Below, piece after piece: positions 9,474-19,203 of a stretch of DNA of 64,000 nt. The translations under genes and the position numbers were made by a program. The notes beneath the pieces were generated by a model. The model made no database searches. It was not told the origin of the DNA and saw nothing but the letters and a program-made list of their open reading frames with translations. The number at the start of each line of letters is the position of its first letter. The stretch's first letter is position 1. Source of the stretch: Phormidesmis priestleyi ULC007 (GTDB taxonomy: Bacteria > Cyanobacteriota > Cyanobacteriia > Leptolyngbyales > Leptolyngbyaceae); NCBI RefSeq assembly GCF_001895925.1, contig NZ_MPPI01000023.1, positions 1 through 64,000 of the forward strand. The letters run 5' to 3'.

Positions 9474-10307
9474 TTGGATCATTGGGAGAGAGGCGTGTTG
9501 AATCAAGAACTGGATGCCGAATTGAAGAGATTAGCGGCGATCGTGGTGTTTGATATTGATGGCGTTGTGCGGGATGTCAGTGGTTCTTATCGTCGTGCTC
9601 TAGCTGACACTGTGGAACGTTTTACTCAAAATGCCTATCGTCCGACCTCTCAAGAAATCGATCTCCTCAAGTCAGAAGGGGCATGGAATAACGACTGGGA
9701 GGCATCTCAGGAGCTAGTGTATCGATATTTTGAGGCACAGGGAACTCTACGCAGTTCGATCGATCTCAACTATCAAGAATTAGTAACATTCTTTCAGTCT
9801 AAATATCGCGGCACTGATTCTGAACACTGGACGGGCTATATCTGCGCTGAGCCTCTGCTTTTAGAACCTGCCTATCTAGATTCGCTGACTCAATCAGGAA
9901 TTCGCTGGGGCTTTTTTAGCGGAGCGACGAGGGCCTCTGCAAATTACGTGCTAGAAAAGCGATTGGGATTGCAATCTCCTGTTTTAATCGCGATGGAGGA
10001 TGCTCCGGGCAAGCCTAACCCTGCCGGACTACTGGATAGTGTGCAACGGCTTGAGAATGAGCCTGAACAGATGACTCCAGTGATTTATGTTGGAGATACG
10101 GTCGCGGATATGGTTACGATCGAGCGATCGCGAACCCTGCAACCCGATCGGATCTGGATCGCAGTCGGAGTTCTACCACCCCACGTTCAACAAAACGCCG
10201 AGCAAACTCATTATGTCAACACCCTCTTTCAAGCAGGAGCCGATGTCGTTTTAAACAACGTGCAGGAACTCACGCCTGAAAAAGTTTTTGAGTTGACGAG
10301 GCTTTAA
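9474..10307 (+). CDS. HAD-superfamily hydrolase (TIGR01548-like)
   Basis: Predicted phosphatase of unknown substrate. Motif I is VVFDIDGVVRDV (about residues 24-35), with the nucleophile Asp and the second Asp two residues on. The cap region follows. Motif II is probably FFSGATRA, and the end of the core has IYVGDTVADM, the acidic motif IV. The 277-aa length fits the cyanobacterial TIGR01548 group of subfamily IA hydrolases. The start is uncertain: TTG 9474, GTG 9495 and TTG 9498 are all in frame. GGGAGAG lies before the first and another GGGAGAG before the last two. Neighbours give no pathway clue. Confidence 0.8.
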   Translation: MDHWERGVLNQELDAELKRLAAIVVFDIDGVVRDVSGSYRRALADTVERFTQNAYRPTSQEIDLLKSEGAWNNDWEASQELVYRYFEAQGTLRSSIDLNYQELVTFFQSKYRGTDSEHWTGYICAEPLLLEPAYLDSLTQSGIRWGFFSGATRASANYVLEKRLGLQSPVLIAMEDAPGKPNPAGLLDSVQRLENEPEQMTPVIYVGDTVADMVTIERSRTLQPDRIWIAVGVLPPHVQQNAEQTHYVNTLFQAGADVVLNNVQELTPEKVFELTRL

Positions 10308-10318
10308 GCCTTTAACTG

Positions 10319-11155
10319 CTACTGAAGGTTTAAGAATTTGTCAAGCGCGGTGGCAATTTTGGGCGGCCAGCGACGAGTTGTTTTCACCCAGTTGATGTCT
10401 TTGTAGCGGCGATCGAGTCCGACCGCAGACACCCACTGACTTTCGGCTTCGCCCTGCTTGCCCTGCACCCAGAGTGCCGCAGTCAAGGCTGCCCGCATAT
10501 CGGCAAACTTGGGATATTTGCGAACTAAGTTTTTCATCGTGCGGACTGCCTCATCAGTTTGCCCAATTTGATACTGAGCGAGAGCATAGTTCGCACGGGC
10601 AAAGGCATATTGGGGTGCAAGGTTGGAGGCTTTTTGGAAGTCAGCGATCGCCCGTTCCCAGTTGCCCAAACCCGCTTCAGCATTGCCGCGATTATTGTAG
10701 GCTGCCGGATCGTTCGGCTCAAGCTCTAAAACATGGTTGTAGTCAGCGATCGCGGCTTCCCACTTGCCCAAGCCTTCTAAAGCCGCACCTCGGTTTAGAT
10801 ACGGATCGGGGGCACTGGGGGCAAGCTCCATCGCTTTGTTAAAATCTGCGATCGCGTCATCTAGCTTGTTTTGGCTAACTCTGGCATTGCCTCGATTGCT
10901 CCAAGCAGCGGGATTGTCAGGGAAGCGATCAATGATTTGAGTCCAATAGCCCTCAGCCGTGGCAAAATCGCCTTTATTTGTTGCTTCAAACGCTTGCTCT
11001 CTGAGAACCCCCAATTGCTCAAACAGATCGATCGCCGAGGGCTGAGACGGAGCGACTTCTTCAGCCGCCCAAACGGGAGAGATACCTAACCCGATCAGCC
11101 CGACCAGCAAAAAAGCCAAAAAAGCCAAAAAAGATTTCAGCAGCAAGCCACGCAT
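10319..11155 (-). CDS. exported TPR protein
   Basis: A 278-aa protein with an N-terminal signal peptide: basic MRGLLLK, hydrophobic FLAFLAFLLVGLIGLGI and a cleavage-like VWAAEE. This suggests the periplasm or thylakoid lumen. Four or five tetratricopeptide repeats follow (about residues 55-225), recognisable by NRGNARVSQNKLDDAIADF, LNRGAALEGLGKWEAAIADY and NNRGNAEAGLGNWERAIADF. TPRs bind other proteins, so it is probably an assembly factor or scaffold, but the partner is unknown. The C-terminal 50 residues (WPPKIATALDKFLNLQ) are not TPR. It ends the strand that also carries ruvB, 15 bp downstream of it, so the two may be co-transcribed. Confidence 0.8.
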   Translation of the reverse strand: MRGLLLKSFLAFLAFLLVGLIGLGISPVWAAEEVAPSQPSAIDLFEQLGVLREQAFEATNKGDFATAEGYWTQIIDRFPDNPAAWSNRGNARVSQNKLDDAIADFNKAMELAPSAPDPYLNRGAALEGLGKWEAAIADYNHVLELEPNDPAAYNNRGNAEAGLGNWERAIADFQKASNLAPQYAFARANYALAQYQIGQTDEAVRTMKNLVRKYPKFADMRAALTAALWVQGKQGEAESQWVSAVGLDRRYKDINWVKTTRRWPPKIATALDKFLNLQ

Positions 11156-11170
11156 TCGATCACTCCAGAT

Positions 11171-12307
11171 TCACGACATGAGAGAAAGTTGACTGTCGGG
11201 GGGCTGATAGCCCAGGTGTTTCCACGCCGCCGCCGTCGCAATGCGCCCACGCGGGGTGCGGCTGAGATAGCCAATTTGCATCAGATAGGGTTCATAGACT
11301 TCTTCGATCGTCTGCGAGTCTTCCCCAGTTGAGGCAGCGAGAGTTTCAAGTCCGACAGGGCCGCCATTGTGCCGCTCGATCATAAAGCTCAGAAGGCGGC
11401 GATCAGTCCAATCCAGCCCACATGGATCGACATCAAACAATTCCAGCGCTTCTGCCGCAATTTCTTGAGTCACTTCTCCAGATGCCTTGACTTGAACGTA
11501 GTCTCTGACTCGTTTTAACAGGCGATTGGCGATTCGGGGTGTGCCACGAGAGCGACGGGCAATCTCACAGGCACCCTCGGTCGTGATCGGCGTATTCAGC
11601 AGAGATGCTGTCCTGAGAACGATGTACGCCAGTTCGTTGAGTTCATAAAAGCGGAGTTTTTGAATCAGACCAAAGCGATCGCGCAAGGGTGAAGTCAAGG
11701 CTCCAACGCGGGTCGTTGCCCCCACTAAGGTAAAAGGGGCAAGCTTAATCGACTGGGTTCGGGCACTCCGCCCTTTGCCCCCAATGATATCGACCCGAAA
11801 ATCTTCCATTGCCGGATAGAGCAACTCTTCAGTAATTCTGGGCAGACGGTGAATTTCGTCAATAAACAAAACGTCGCCCGGTTGCAGCGTCACGAGCAAG
11901 CCCATAATGTCACGAGGACGCTCTAAAGAGGGGGCACTGGTAATTTTGCAATTCACCCCCATCTCAGAGGCCAAAATCAGCGACATGGTGGTTTTGCCTA
12001 AACCTGGAGGCCCATAGAGCAGCAGGTGGTCTAATGGCTCTTTGCGAACTTTGGCCGCTTGAATCGCAATATCTAAGACATCTTTTAAGTCTTTTTGCCC
12101 CACATAATCACTCAACTTCTGAGGTCGAAGCCCTTCTTCGGGTTTGCCGTGTTCTTCTGGCTCTGACTCTGGGCGCACCAACTCAACCCCAGATTGTCTG
12201 CGGCGCTGACCCGATTCAGAGATCTGCAAGGGCAAAGAGAGATCCTCCAACTGGGCATTGGAGCGGTCTGGCTCTGATGGCTGTTTCTTAGAAGAGATAA
12301 TCGCCAT
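11171..12307 (-). CDS. ruvB: Holliday junction branch migration helicase RuvB
   Basis: ATP-driven motor of the RuvAB complex, which moves Holliday junctions during recombinational repair. Walker A is [15 protein letters not shown] and Walker B is [10 protein letters not shown]. Sensor region [17 protein letters not shown] and the C-terminal winged helix ([23 protein letters not shown]) are all present. A variable N-terminal extension of about 65 residues, common in cyanobacteria, precedes the core. The start is placed at ATG 12307 (MAIISS) rather than at an ATG four codons upstream. RuvA is not adjacent but lies about 21 kb away at 33450, so the two subunits are made from separate loci. Confidence 0.97.
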   Translation of the reverse strand: MAIISSKKQPSEPDRSNAQLEDLSLPLQISESGQRRRQSGVELVRPESEPEEHGKPEEGLRPQKLSDYVGQKDLKDVLDIAIQAAKVRKEPLDHLLLYGPPGLGKTTMSLILASEMGVNCKITSAPSLERPRDIMGLLVTLQPGDVLFIDEIHRLPRITEELLYPAMEDFRVDIIGGKGRSARTQSIKLAPFTLVGATTRVGALTSPLRDRFGLIQKLRFYELNELAYIVLRTASLLNTPITTEGACEIARRSRGTPRIANRLLKRVRDYVQVKASGEVTQEIAAEALELFDVDPCGLDWTDRRLLSFMIERHNGGPVGLETLAASTGEDSQTIEEVYEPYLMQIGYLSRTPRGRIATAAAWKHLGYQPPDSQLSLMS

Positions 12308-12344
12308 AATTGAGTACAATCATACCCGTAGACCTTGAAAAAAG

Positions 12345-12896
12345 ATGACGATCGACGTGACTTTTCCAGTTCCTGACGCGATTTCTTTTGAAGATGCCAT
12401 TGAGCTGACTCAATCTCTTTTGGCTGAGATGGAGCAGGGGAGCCTGTCTGATCCTGAAATTGAACGGACGATCGCGGCATTGGCTGCCAGTGAAAATGGC
12501 GCACGAGGGTTCTTCGTCACTTATTTAACTGACCCGCGATCGTTGGCAGATCATCCTTCTTCTGTGGTGGTGGAGGGGTTGCGATCGTCGCCAGAAATCG
12601 TATCTGAATTGCTGGTGAAAAATCTGGCGATGTCTACCGCGATGATTCTTGCCCATACACGCAATCAAAATCTAGACATGGCGCAAGGGTCAGAACGAGT
12701 ACAGCGGCGAACCACTCACCTGATTCAACAAATTCAGCTTGCACAGGTTCAAACCAAAACTCACAGTCTGTTAGAGAGCATTGCATCTGGGGCGGGGCAG
12801 TATCAAAGCTTTTTGGAACGCTGGGGATATGATGCTGCCCAGAGACAGGCGATCGCTCAAGCCCTACAAAGTATCGTTAAGCGTGCCATCACCTGA
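12345..12896 (+). CDS. conserved cyanobacterial protein of unknown function
   Basis: A 183-aa soluble, largely helical protein with no signal peptide or membrane segment. The start ATG is 38 bp from the ruvB start on the opposite strand, so the two divergent genes share a very short control region. The N-terminal third is acidic (ISFEDAIELTQSLLAEMEQGSLSDPEIE), and the middle carries a VVVEGLRSSPEIVSELLVKNLAMSTAM-like helical stretch. No catalytic motif is visible and I do not recognise a named family. Base composition, HIP1 sites and codon use are like the neighbours, which supports a real gene. Confidence 0.7.
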   Translation: MTIDVTFPVPDAISFEDAIELTQSLLAEMEQGSLSDPEIERTIAALAASENGARGFFVTYLTDPRSLADHPSSVVVEGLRSSPEIVSELLVKNLAMSTAMILAHTRNQNLDMAQGSERVQRRTTHLIQQIQLAQVQTKTHSLLESIASGAGQYQSFLERWGYDAAQRQAIAQALQSIVKRAIT

Positions 12897-12919
12897 TATC
12901 CTGTCTACCATTAAGGAGA

Positions 12920-12957
12920 TGAGCAAATCTAGTTATTTTGAGCAAATCTAGTTATTT
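12920..12957. repeat. two tandem copies of a 19-bp unit upstream of the glycan-export genes
   Basis: The 19-bp unit TGAGCAAATCTAGTTATTT occurs twice without a gap (12920-12938 and 12939-12957). It lies in the 142-bp spacer between the unknown gene and the ABC permease, about 80 bp before the permease start. The position suits a duplicated regulator site or a simple slippage duplication; nothing in the sequence decides between them. Confidence 0.75.
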
Positions 12958-13038
12958 GTAGTTCAGATAAATTCACGATTTGATCAGCATCTCCACTCAC
13001 AATTTAGCAGAGTTGCTTCAGCCAAGGGGAACGATTAC

Positions 13039-13887
13039 TTGTTGAAACCAGTCAAAGCATTTGCCCGCAACGCTATCCGGTTGCTTCCCGTCCGTCATCC
13101 GTGGTGGACGAAGCTTGACCTACTCAAAACGCTTGTACAACGAGATCTAGAGGCTCGCTACAAGGGTTCGATTTTGGGCAACTTGTGGTCACTGATTAAC
13201 CAACTGGTGCAACTACTGGTTTACACCTATCTGTTCTCGATCGTGCTTCAGGTAAAACTCAGCATTAAGGGGCTACCTGCCAACAACTTTACCTACGGAC
13301 TCTGGCTATTCGCGGGGCTAGTTCCCTGGACTGCCTTTTTGATCGGGCTTATGCAGTCATCTACCTCTGTCATTACACAGCCTAACCTGGTCAAAAAAGT
13401 GGTTTTCCCTCTGGTTTTGCTGCCTCTGGTGCCCGTTTTATCCGCTTTTGTCGAGAGTTCGCTCGGCTTGATGGCGTTGATCACCTTTGTGGCATTTACG
13501 GCTAAGACGATTCACAGTACACTTTGGTTACTTCCATTGGTTTGGGTGCCACAATTGCTGCTGACCGCAGGGTTGGGGTATCTTACGGCTGGACTGACAG
13601 TATTTCTGAGAGACATTCCGCAGACGATCGGCGTTATTCTCAATCTTTGGTTTTACGTCACCCCCATTATTTACCCGGTTTCGCTGATTCCAGAGTCTGT
13701 GCGGTTTTGGGTCTTTTGGTTAAATCCTTTGGCGGTGATCGTCGAAGTTTACCGCGACTTAGTATTAGTTGGAGAAGTTCACCACTGGGCACAATGGGCA
13801 GCGACTTCAGTGTTTTCCTTGGCCATTTTTGGTGTGGGCTTATTTGTGTTTAAGCGGTTGCGTCCTGCCTTTGCGGATGTAATCTAA
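13039..13887 (+). CDS. ABC-2 type polysaccharide export permease (Wzm-like)
   Basis: Inner-membrane channel of an ABC exporter for a lipid-linked glycan. The 282-aa protein has the ABC-2 layout: a cytoplasmic amphipathic start (LKTLVQRDLEARYKGSILGNLWSLINQL) and then about six membrane helices. The family signature YVTPIIYPVSLIP lies before the last helices, with NPLAVIVEVYRDLVL after it. The start is TTG 13039, supported by AAGGGG nine bases before it. The ATP-binding partner follows at 13945 and a methyltransferase and glycosyltransferases come after it, so this gene heads the glycan island. A tandem 19-bp repeat lies upstream. Confidence 0.9.
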   Translation: MLKPVKAFARNAIRLLPVRHPWWTKLDLLKTLVQRDLEARYKGSILGNLWSLINQLVQLLVYTYLFSIVLQVKLSIKGLPANNFTYGLWLFAGLVPWTAFLIGLMQSSTSVITQPNLVKKVVFPLVLLPLVPVLSAFVESSLGLMALITFVAFTAKTIHSTLWLLPLVWVPQLLLTAGLGYLTAGLTVFLRDIPQTIGVILNLWFYVTPIIYPVSLIPESVRFWVFWLNPLAVIVEVYRDLVLVGEVHHWAQWAATSVFSLAIFGVGLFVFKRLRPAFADVI

Positions 13888-13944
13888 TCTGAAAGGATAA
13901 GCGGCTAAATACCGCGGTGTGATCGTGAGGATGAACGGCAAGAT

Positions 13945-15231
13945 ATGGGTGAGATGGCTATTTCTCTCAAAAATGTCTCGAAATGTTTTAAGCGGTATGA
14001 TCGTCCGGTCGATCGCTTGAAAGAACTTTTGCTGCCCGGAAGAAGTAGAGCAACCGAATTTTGGGCACTGCAAAATATTAGTTTAGAAATTGGTCAAGGA
14101 GAAACTTTAGGAATTGTTGGGCAAAACGGGGCCGGCAAAAGTACACTGCTGCAAATCATTGCTGGAACGTTAACGCCCACCACTGGCACCGTAGAAGTCA
14201 AAGGTCGAATCTCTGCACTGCTCGAACTAGGAAGTGGTTTCAACCCAGAATTTACGGGGCGGCAGAACGTATTTTTTAACGGGCGACTTTTGGGTTTGAG
14301 TCGCGCAGAAATCGAAGATAGATTCGACGATATCGCTAAATTTGCAGATATTGGAGACTTTATTAACCACCCTGTCAAAACATACTCAACCGGGATGTTT
14401 ATTCGCCTGGCGTTTGCAGTAGCGGTGAGTTCTGATCCTGATATTTTGATTGTCGATGAAGCATTAGCTGTTGGAGACATCTACTTTCAACAGAAATGTT
14501 TTGAAAGAATCAGAAAACTGCAAAATTCGGGGACGACACTACTTTTCGTTTCTCACGATCCTACTTCTGTTTATAAGCTCTGCGACTCAGCAATCTTGTT
14601 TGAGTCAGGAAACGTAATTTTGAAGTCCACACCTAGACAAGTATTGGATTTATATGAAGCAAATTTGCTCAAGAGAAGTGATACCCGTCCTGATGCGTTA
14701 GAGATTCAAACTTCTCCTCTTAGCGCCTCGCTGGAATTGATCAATGACTCTTCTGAGGAAGAGGTTGCGGTGGTCACTCCTGAAGTCAAAATTCAGTCAG
14801 TTAAACTGTTAGATGCTGACGATCGCCCTACTGAGTCGATCGTCAGTGGGCAATTCGTTCAAGTCTCCATCAACATTTTGTTTCTTCAAGCTTTTGACGA
14901 CCCGATCGTTGGCTTCAAAATTAGAGATAAAACAGGAGCAACTATCTTTGTTGATCACACTTTCAACATGGATCAGCATATTGGACAGGTCAGCAAAAAC
15001 ACTTCTATCAACGTGCGGTTTCAGTTTCAAGTGCCATTGAGTGAAGGCGAATATACGGTCACAATTGGAATTGCAGATAGCGGATATGGTGAAGGGCAAT
15101 TTGAGCGTGCTTTAGCTTATGTCCACAACACTGCGGTTTTGAAAATACTTTGTGACAAAGAGGCAAGTCGTTGGGGAGGAATTGTAAACCTTAACCCAAC
15201 TGTGAAGATTTACAGGCAGGCCCATGTTTGA
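13945..15231 (+). CDS. polysaccharide ABC transporter ATP-binding protein with C-terminal glycan-binding domain (Wzt-like)
   Basis: ATPase subunit driving export through the preceding permease. Residues 1-240 are the nucleotide-binding domain: Walker A GIVGQNGAGKST, a YSTGMFIRLAFA signature, Walker B ILIVDEALAVGD and the H-loop in LLFVSHDP. A further domain of about 150 residues (roughly 270-428, VKIQSVKLLDADDR onward) looks like the Wzt C-terminal beta-sandwich, which in some exporters recognises the modified end of the glycan. That fits with the methyltransferase gene directly downstream, which overlaps this one by 8 bp. ATG 13945 and ATG 13954 are both possible starts. Confidence 0.92.
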   Translation: MGEMAISLKNVSKCFKRYDRPVDRLKELLLPGRSRATEFWALQNISLEIGQGETLGIVGQNGAGKSTLLQIIAGTLTPTTGTVEVKGRISALLELGSGFNPEFTGRQNVFFNGRLLGLSRAEIEDRFDDIAKFADIGDFINHPVKTYSTGMFIRLAFAVAVSSDPDILIVDEALAVGDIYFQQKCFERIRKLQNSGTTLLFVSHDPTSVYKLCDSAILFESGNVILKSTPRQVLDLYEANLLKRSDTRPDALEIQTSPLSASLELINDSSEEEVAVVTPEVKIQSVKLLDADDRPTESIVSGQFVQVSINILFLQAFDDPIVGFKIRDKTGATIFVDHTFNMDQHIGQVSKNTSINVRFQFQVPLSEGEYTVTIGIADSGYGEGQFERALAYVHNTAVLKILCDKEASRWGGIVNLNPTVKIYRQAHV

Positions 15232-17812
15232 AGCGATTATTGAGCAATTTCAACAGGCAACGTACGACTTTCGAGACACGGCGAATCCTCAAGATCCGCT
15301 AATTCATTTATTTGATGAGTGGTTAGAGTATTATCGGTTGAAATGGGCGATCGCCCACGTTCTGAAGCCCACTTCAATTTTAGAAGTCGGCGTGCGGTTT
15401 GGCTATTCTGCTGCGGCATTTTTGCAGGGCAGTCCTGAAGCAACCTTTGTCGGCATTGATCTAGATACCGATACTTTTGGCGGCACAAAAGGCGCAGTCC
15501 AATGGGCAGAAAAAATTACGCAGTCCTTTAGGGCAGAGTTTGTAATTGCCGACAGTCAGCAGATGGATCGGTTTCCGGGCGGCATCTACGACTTGATCCA
15601 TGTCGATGGTCAGCAAGACGGGGCTGGGTCGTTCCACGATTTGCGACTGGCTATCAAGCAAGCCCATTATGTTTTAGTGGATGGCTATTTTTGGACTCCT
15701 CAAAACTATACCGCTGTCAGTGATTTTCTCTACCGCTATGCAGGCGTTCTAGAGTTTTATGGGGTGATTCCTGGCTATGCAGGTGAACTGTTGATCAAAG
15801 TTTCTGACCAGTATTTGGCAGAGGTCAGTCAGGGCATTCACGACTCGGTGAGAGAAAGTACAACCATTCGCCAAACCTACACCAGCGACTATTACACCTT
15901 GGACTGTGGCGGCTATGACTCCTACAAACAATACCAGGGCAAAAAACTCGCAGATCCGAGACTTCAGGCAGTGGCTGCGATCGCAGGCATCAAGACCCAG
16001 GGCAGATTTCTAGATTTGGGCTGCGGACGAGGTGAACTTGCCTACCACTTCGCTCAAAAAGGTTTCACTGTCACCGCAATTGATTATTCACAAGCTGCGA
16101 TCGACCTGGCAGAAAACTGCTTCGTTGGAGAACCAGAACTGAGAAAAAACGTCGAGTTTCAGTGTGATGATGTCTGCACTGCCCCGCTCAAAGGTCACTA
16201 CGATGTGGCGATCGCCTCCGATGTGATCGAGCATCTTTCTGTCGCGGAGGTCGATCAACTCTATCAACGAGTTTCAGAGCATCTCACCCCAGACGGACTG
16301 TTTATTCTGCACACCTATCCCAACCTCTGGTACTACAAATACGACTACCCGCGTAAAAGAAAAATTGCGGCTTCAGTCGGGGCTTATTTGTCGATCGAAC
16401 CCCGGACTCGCTACGAAATGCTGATGCATATTAATGAGCAGTCTCCCCAAAGTCTCAAGCGACAGTTGCAGCAGCAGTTTCAGTATGTTCTGCTCTGGTT
16501 TGGCAATCCGGCTGATCCGGGCGGCAGTCTGTTGAGCAAGTTTTCGATCGCTCAGATGCGATCAGCTCCCAGTTTGTTTGCGATCGCTTCCCATCAACCC
16601 ATTTCCCCAGAGCAGGTGAGGGCTTGCTTACAAGGTCGCTCTGTGACTCCAACAGGATCTCCAGCCATGAACACGACATTGCCAGCAGCCACCCCGATTG
16701 AGAGTGACTCCTCAAGTGCTTTAGTTAGCGTAGGCGAAATGACAGACAGTCAGTCTACCCAAGCACTCCACTTGGGGGACCACCTCAGCACTGCCACGGT
16801 CAGCCATCTAGAAGCAGTGCTCGACAACGCCGAGTCCAAATCTCAAATTCGCACAGCGCTTCCGACTCGGTTCAATCATTTTCCATTCAACATCAGCCAA
16901 CCGCTTCAGAAATTTGCCTTAAAACTCTACTCATTTCTATTCAAAGAACAACGAGCTATCAACTTTTCTCTAGTTGAAGCGCTTAGAGAATCTTTGAGAA
17001 TGAATCAGCAGTTCAGCAAACAATTGACTGCTCTAGAAATGGAATCAAGAGAAACGTCTCAGAATTTAGCCGTTCTTGATTCTCAACTTTCTTCTCTCAA
17101 CGCTAGTCTCAAGGAAACCGCAGATGAAGAACGCTCTCTTGATACGTTCTATGCCGTTTTTGAAGACAACTATCGAGGCAGCCGCGAAGAAATTTCGAGA
17201 CGGCTGGAGGTGTATCTCCCGTTAGTTGAAGCCGCAAATATCGGCAGCGATGATTCTGCAATTCTGGATGTCGGCTGTGGGCGCGGCGAGTGGCTAGAGC
17301 TGCTTCAAGAAGCTGGACGGAAAGCGCGAGGCTTAGATATTAATCAGATCATGGTTGGTCAGTGCCGATCGAGAGGATTGGAAGTTGCAGAAGGAGATCT
17401 GATTGAATATTTGGAGAGCTTGCCCGATGGTAGTTTGGGTGCAGTCACCGGATTTCATATTATTGAACATCTCCCTTTTCCAGTTCTCATGAAGCTGTTT
17501 CGGGAAACGGTCAGAGTGCTCAAACCTGGAGGATTGGCGATTTTTGAAACGCCAAATCCCCATAACTTTTTCGTCAGCACCCACAATTTTTATCTTGACC
17601 CGACCCATCTCAAGCCTCTGCCTGCTTCTTTAATGAAGTTCATCGCCGAGCAACAGGGATTGACAAATGTGCAGATCATGGAGCTTCGCCCTCACCCCGA
17701 AAGTGCCCACATTGTTGAGAAATATCAGGCGATCGGGGTAGAGTTGGCAGAGATTTTGGGTCAGCATTTCTATGGGTCAGGAGATTACGGAGTGATCGGC
17801 TACAAACCGTAA
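15224..17812 (+). CDS. large protein with three methyltransferase-like domains and a coiled coil
   Basis: An 862-aa protein with three Rossmann SAM-binding-type domains. The first (about residues 50-195) has ILEVGVRFGYS and DLIHVDGQQ. The second (about 258-400) has FLDLGCGRGELA and IASDVIEHL. The third (about 678-830) has ILDVGCGRGEWL and GFHIIEHLPF. A low-complexity linker (about 470-555) and a predicted coiled coil (about 575-635) separate the second and third. The start overlaps the ATPase gene by 8 bp, so translation is coupled to the exporter. By analogy with WbdD, which methylates the end of E. coli O9a O-antigen and measures chain length with a coiled coil, this protein may cap the glycan and set its length; that is inference. 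The first domain lacks the usual GxGxG pattern and may be degenerate. No kinase domain is visible. Confidence 0.8.
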   Translation: MFEAIIEQFQQATYDFRDTANPQDPLIHLFDEWLEYYRLKWAIAHVLKPTSILEVGVRFGYSAAAFLQGSPEATFVGIDLDTDTFGGTKGAVQWAEKITQSFRAEFVIADSQQMDRFPGGIYDLIHVDGQQDGAGSFHDLRLAIKQAHYVLVDGYFWTPQNYTAVSDFLYRYAGVLEFYGVIPGYAGELLIKVSDQYLAEVSQGIHDSVRESTTIRQTYTSDYYTLDCGGYDSYKQYQGKKLADPRLQAVAAIAGIKTQGRFLDLGCGRGELAYHFAQKGFTVTAIDYSQAAIDLAENCFVGEPELRKNVEFQCDDVCTAPLKGHYDVAIASDVIEHLSVAEVDQLYQRVSEHLTPDGLFILHTYPNLWYYKYDYPRKRKIAASVGAYLSIEPRTRYEMLMHINEQSPQSLKRQLQQQFQYVLLWFGNPADPGGSLLSKFSIAQMRSAPSLFAIASHQPISPEQVRACLQGRSVTPTGSPAMNTTLPAATPIESDSSSALVSVGEMTDSQSTQALHLGDHLSTATVSHLEAVLDNAESKSQIRTALPTRFNHFPFNISQPLQKFALKLYSFLFKEQRAINFSLVEALRESLRMNQQFSKQLTALEMESRETSQNLAVLDSQLSSLNASLKETADEERSLDTFYAVFEDNYRGSREEISRRLEVYLPLVEAANIGSDDSAILDVGCGRGEWLELLQEAGRKARGLDINQIMVGQCRSRGLEVAEGDLIEYLESLPDGSLGAVTGFHIIEHLPFPVLMKLFRETVRVLKPGGLAIFETPNPHNFFVSTHNFYLDPTHLKPLPASLMKFIAEQQGLTNVQIMELRPHPESAHIVEKYQAIGVELAEILGQHFYGSGDYGVIGYKP

Positions 17813-17896
17813 TTGGGTGAAAATATCTGAGCAGGGAACAGGTAAAGGATCTTGATTGCAGATGTAGCGACCATTAGTTATTAACATCAACTATCG

Positions 17897-19153
17897 GTGT
17901 GTGAGGGTATGGGCACCAAATCATCTTTGAGAATTGCTGTGGATATGCTTTCTGTGCTTTCAAATGGCGAAAATGGAGGTTCTAAAGTCTTAGTCTTGAC
18001 TCTCTTTAAGCAACTGCAAACCTTGGCTCCCCAATATAGGTTCTTTTTACTCACGGCTCCTTGGAATCATGCAGAACTGCTGGAGTATGAGACTGCCAAC
18101 ACCCAATGTATTCCGATTGGCTCTTCAGCTCCGCCTGCTGATTCTCCGCCTAGCGATCTTAGGGCTATTCGGTTTCTAAACAAGGTAAAGCGTAAAATTC
18201 GAGGCAAGCTGAAACGATTTTATCCAAAGAAATCTCTGCTAAAAGAGTACGAAATTGACTTACTTTTTTGTCCTTTTTCAGCCACAAATTCCGCAGAGAA
18301 GGGTATTCCAACCGTTGCGATTGTCTATGATTTGCAGCATTTAGACTACCCCAGTTTTTTCACCGATGAAGAACGGCAGCAGCGAGATCTCTTTCTCGGT
18401 AATCTACTGAAAGTCGCTCAAAAGTTGATCTGCATTTCAGAGTTTAGCCGTCAATCTTTTTTGACCAAGCTGAATGCGCCCGCTGAGAAATTATCCGTTA
18501 TTCATATCTCGGTTCACGATCGTTGGGCAGGTTTAGACCCAGCAACTGTCATGGAAAATCTTCAGGAATTGGGGTTGGACGATCGCAATTATGCCTTCTA
18601 TCCGGCTAACTATTGGCCCCACAAAAATCATCGAATGCTGTTGGCTGCCTACGAAATTTATCAGAAGAATTTTCCAGACAACACGCTGAATCTAGTTTTC
18701 ACCGGGGCACTCAAGCAGGAAGAACAAAAGCTTCGAGAGATGGTTGCAGAAGCTGGACTGAGCGATCGCGTTCATTTTCTCGGATACTTGGGTGAAGCTC
18801 AACTAGAATCAGTTTGGAGAGGATGTCAATTTTTGGTCTTTCCGTCGCTGTACGAAGGCTTCGGAATTCCTATTTTGGAAGGAATGGTTTTTGGTAAACC
18901 AGTGCTGTCGAGTACTGCGGGAAGCCTGCCAGAAGTCGGAGGCGATGCCGTGATTTATTTTGATCCAAAAAACCCTGAAGAATTGGCAGATTGCTTATCT
19001 CAAATTGATCGTAACGAAGCTACTGCGATCAATTTGATTGACAAAGGCTACGAACGGCTAAAACTGTTTGAATCAGAAAAAATGGTGCAGGAATATCTCG
19101 AAGTATTTTCGGAAGTTGTCCGCAAGCAGACGCACAGGAATAGACTGACATAG
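17897..19153 (+). CDS. glycosyltransferase, GT4/GT1-like
   Basis: Retaining GT-B fold glycosyltransferase expected to add a sugar from a nucleotide donor to the growing surface glycan at the cytoplasmic membrane face. The N-terminal half has AVDMLSVLSNGENGG, typical of the acceptor side. The C-terminal half has FYPANYWPHKNH, VHFLGYLGEAQLESVW and the donor-binding motif YEGFGIPILEGM, with Glu at the conserved EX7E positions, then SSTAGSLPEVGGDA. It has 418 aa counted from GTG 17897, and ATG 17909 is also in frame. It lies 84 bp after the methyltransferase gene. The sugar cannot be told from sequence. Confidence 0.88.
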   Translation: MCEGMGTKSSLRIAVDMLSVLSNGENGGSKVLVLTLFKQLQTLAPQYRFFLLTAPWNHAELLEYETANTQCIPIGSSAPPADSPPSDLRAIRFLNKVKRKIRGKLKRFYPKKSLLKEYEIDLLFCPFSATNSAEKGIPTVAIVYDLQHLDYPSFFTDEERQQRDLFLGNLLKVAQKLICISEFSRQSFLTKLNAPAEKLSVIHISVHDRWAGLDPATVMENLQELGLDDRNYAFYPANYWPHKNHRMLLAAYEIYQKNFPDNTLNLVFTGALKQEEQKLREMVAEAGLSDRVHFLGYLGEAQLESVWRGCQFLVFPSLYEGFGIPILEGMVFGKPVLSSTAGSLPEVGGDAVIYFDPKNPEELADCLSQIDRNEATAINLIDKGYERLKLFESEKMVQEYLEVFSEVVRKQTHRNRLT

Positions 19154-19203
19154 TATATACTCATTCAGGTACTTTTTCGATTCGTCAACACCCTTCATCA
19201 CCT

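Noticed and set aside
14094-14480. Antisense frame within the ATPase gene
   Set aside because: Opposite to Walker motifs of a real ATPase. No ribosome binding site and low-complexity Ser-rich text.
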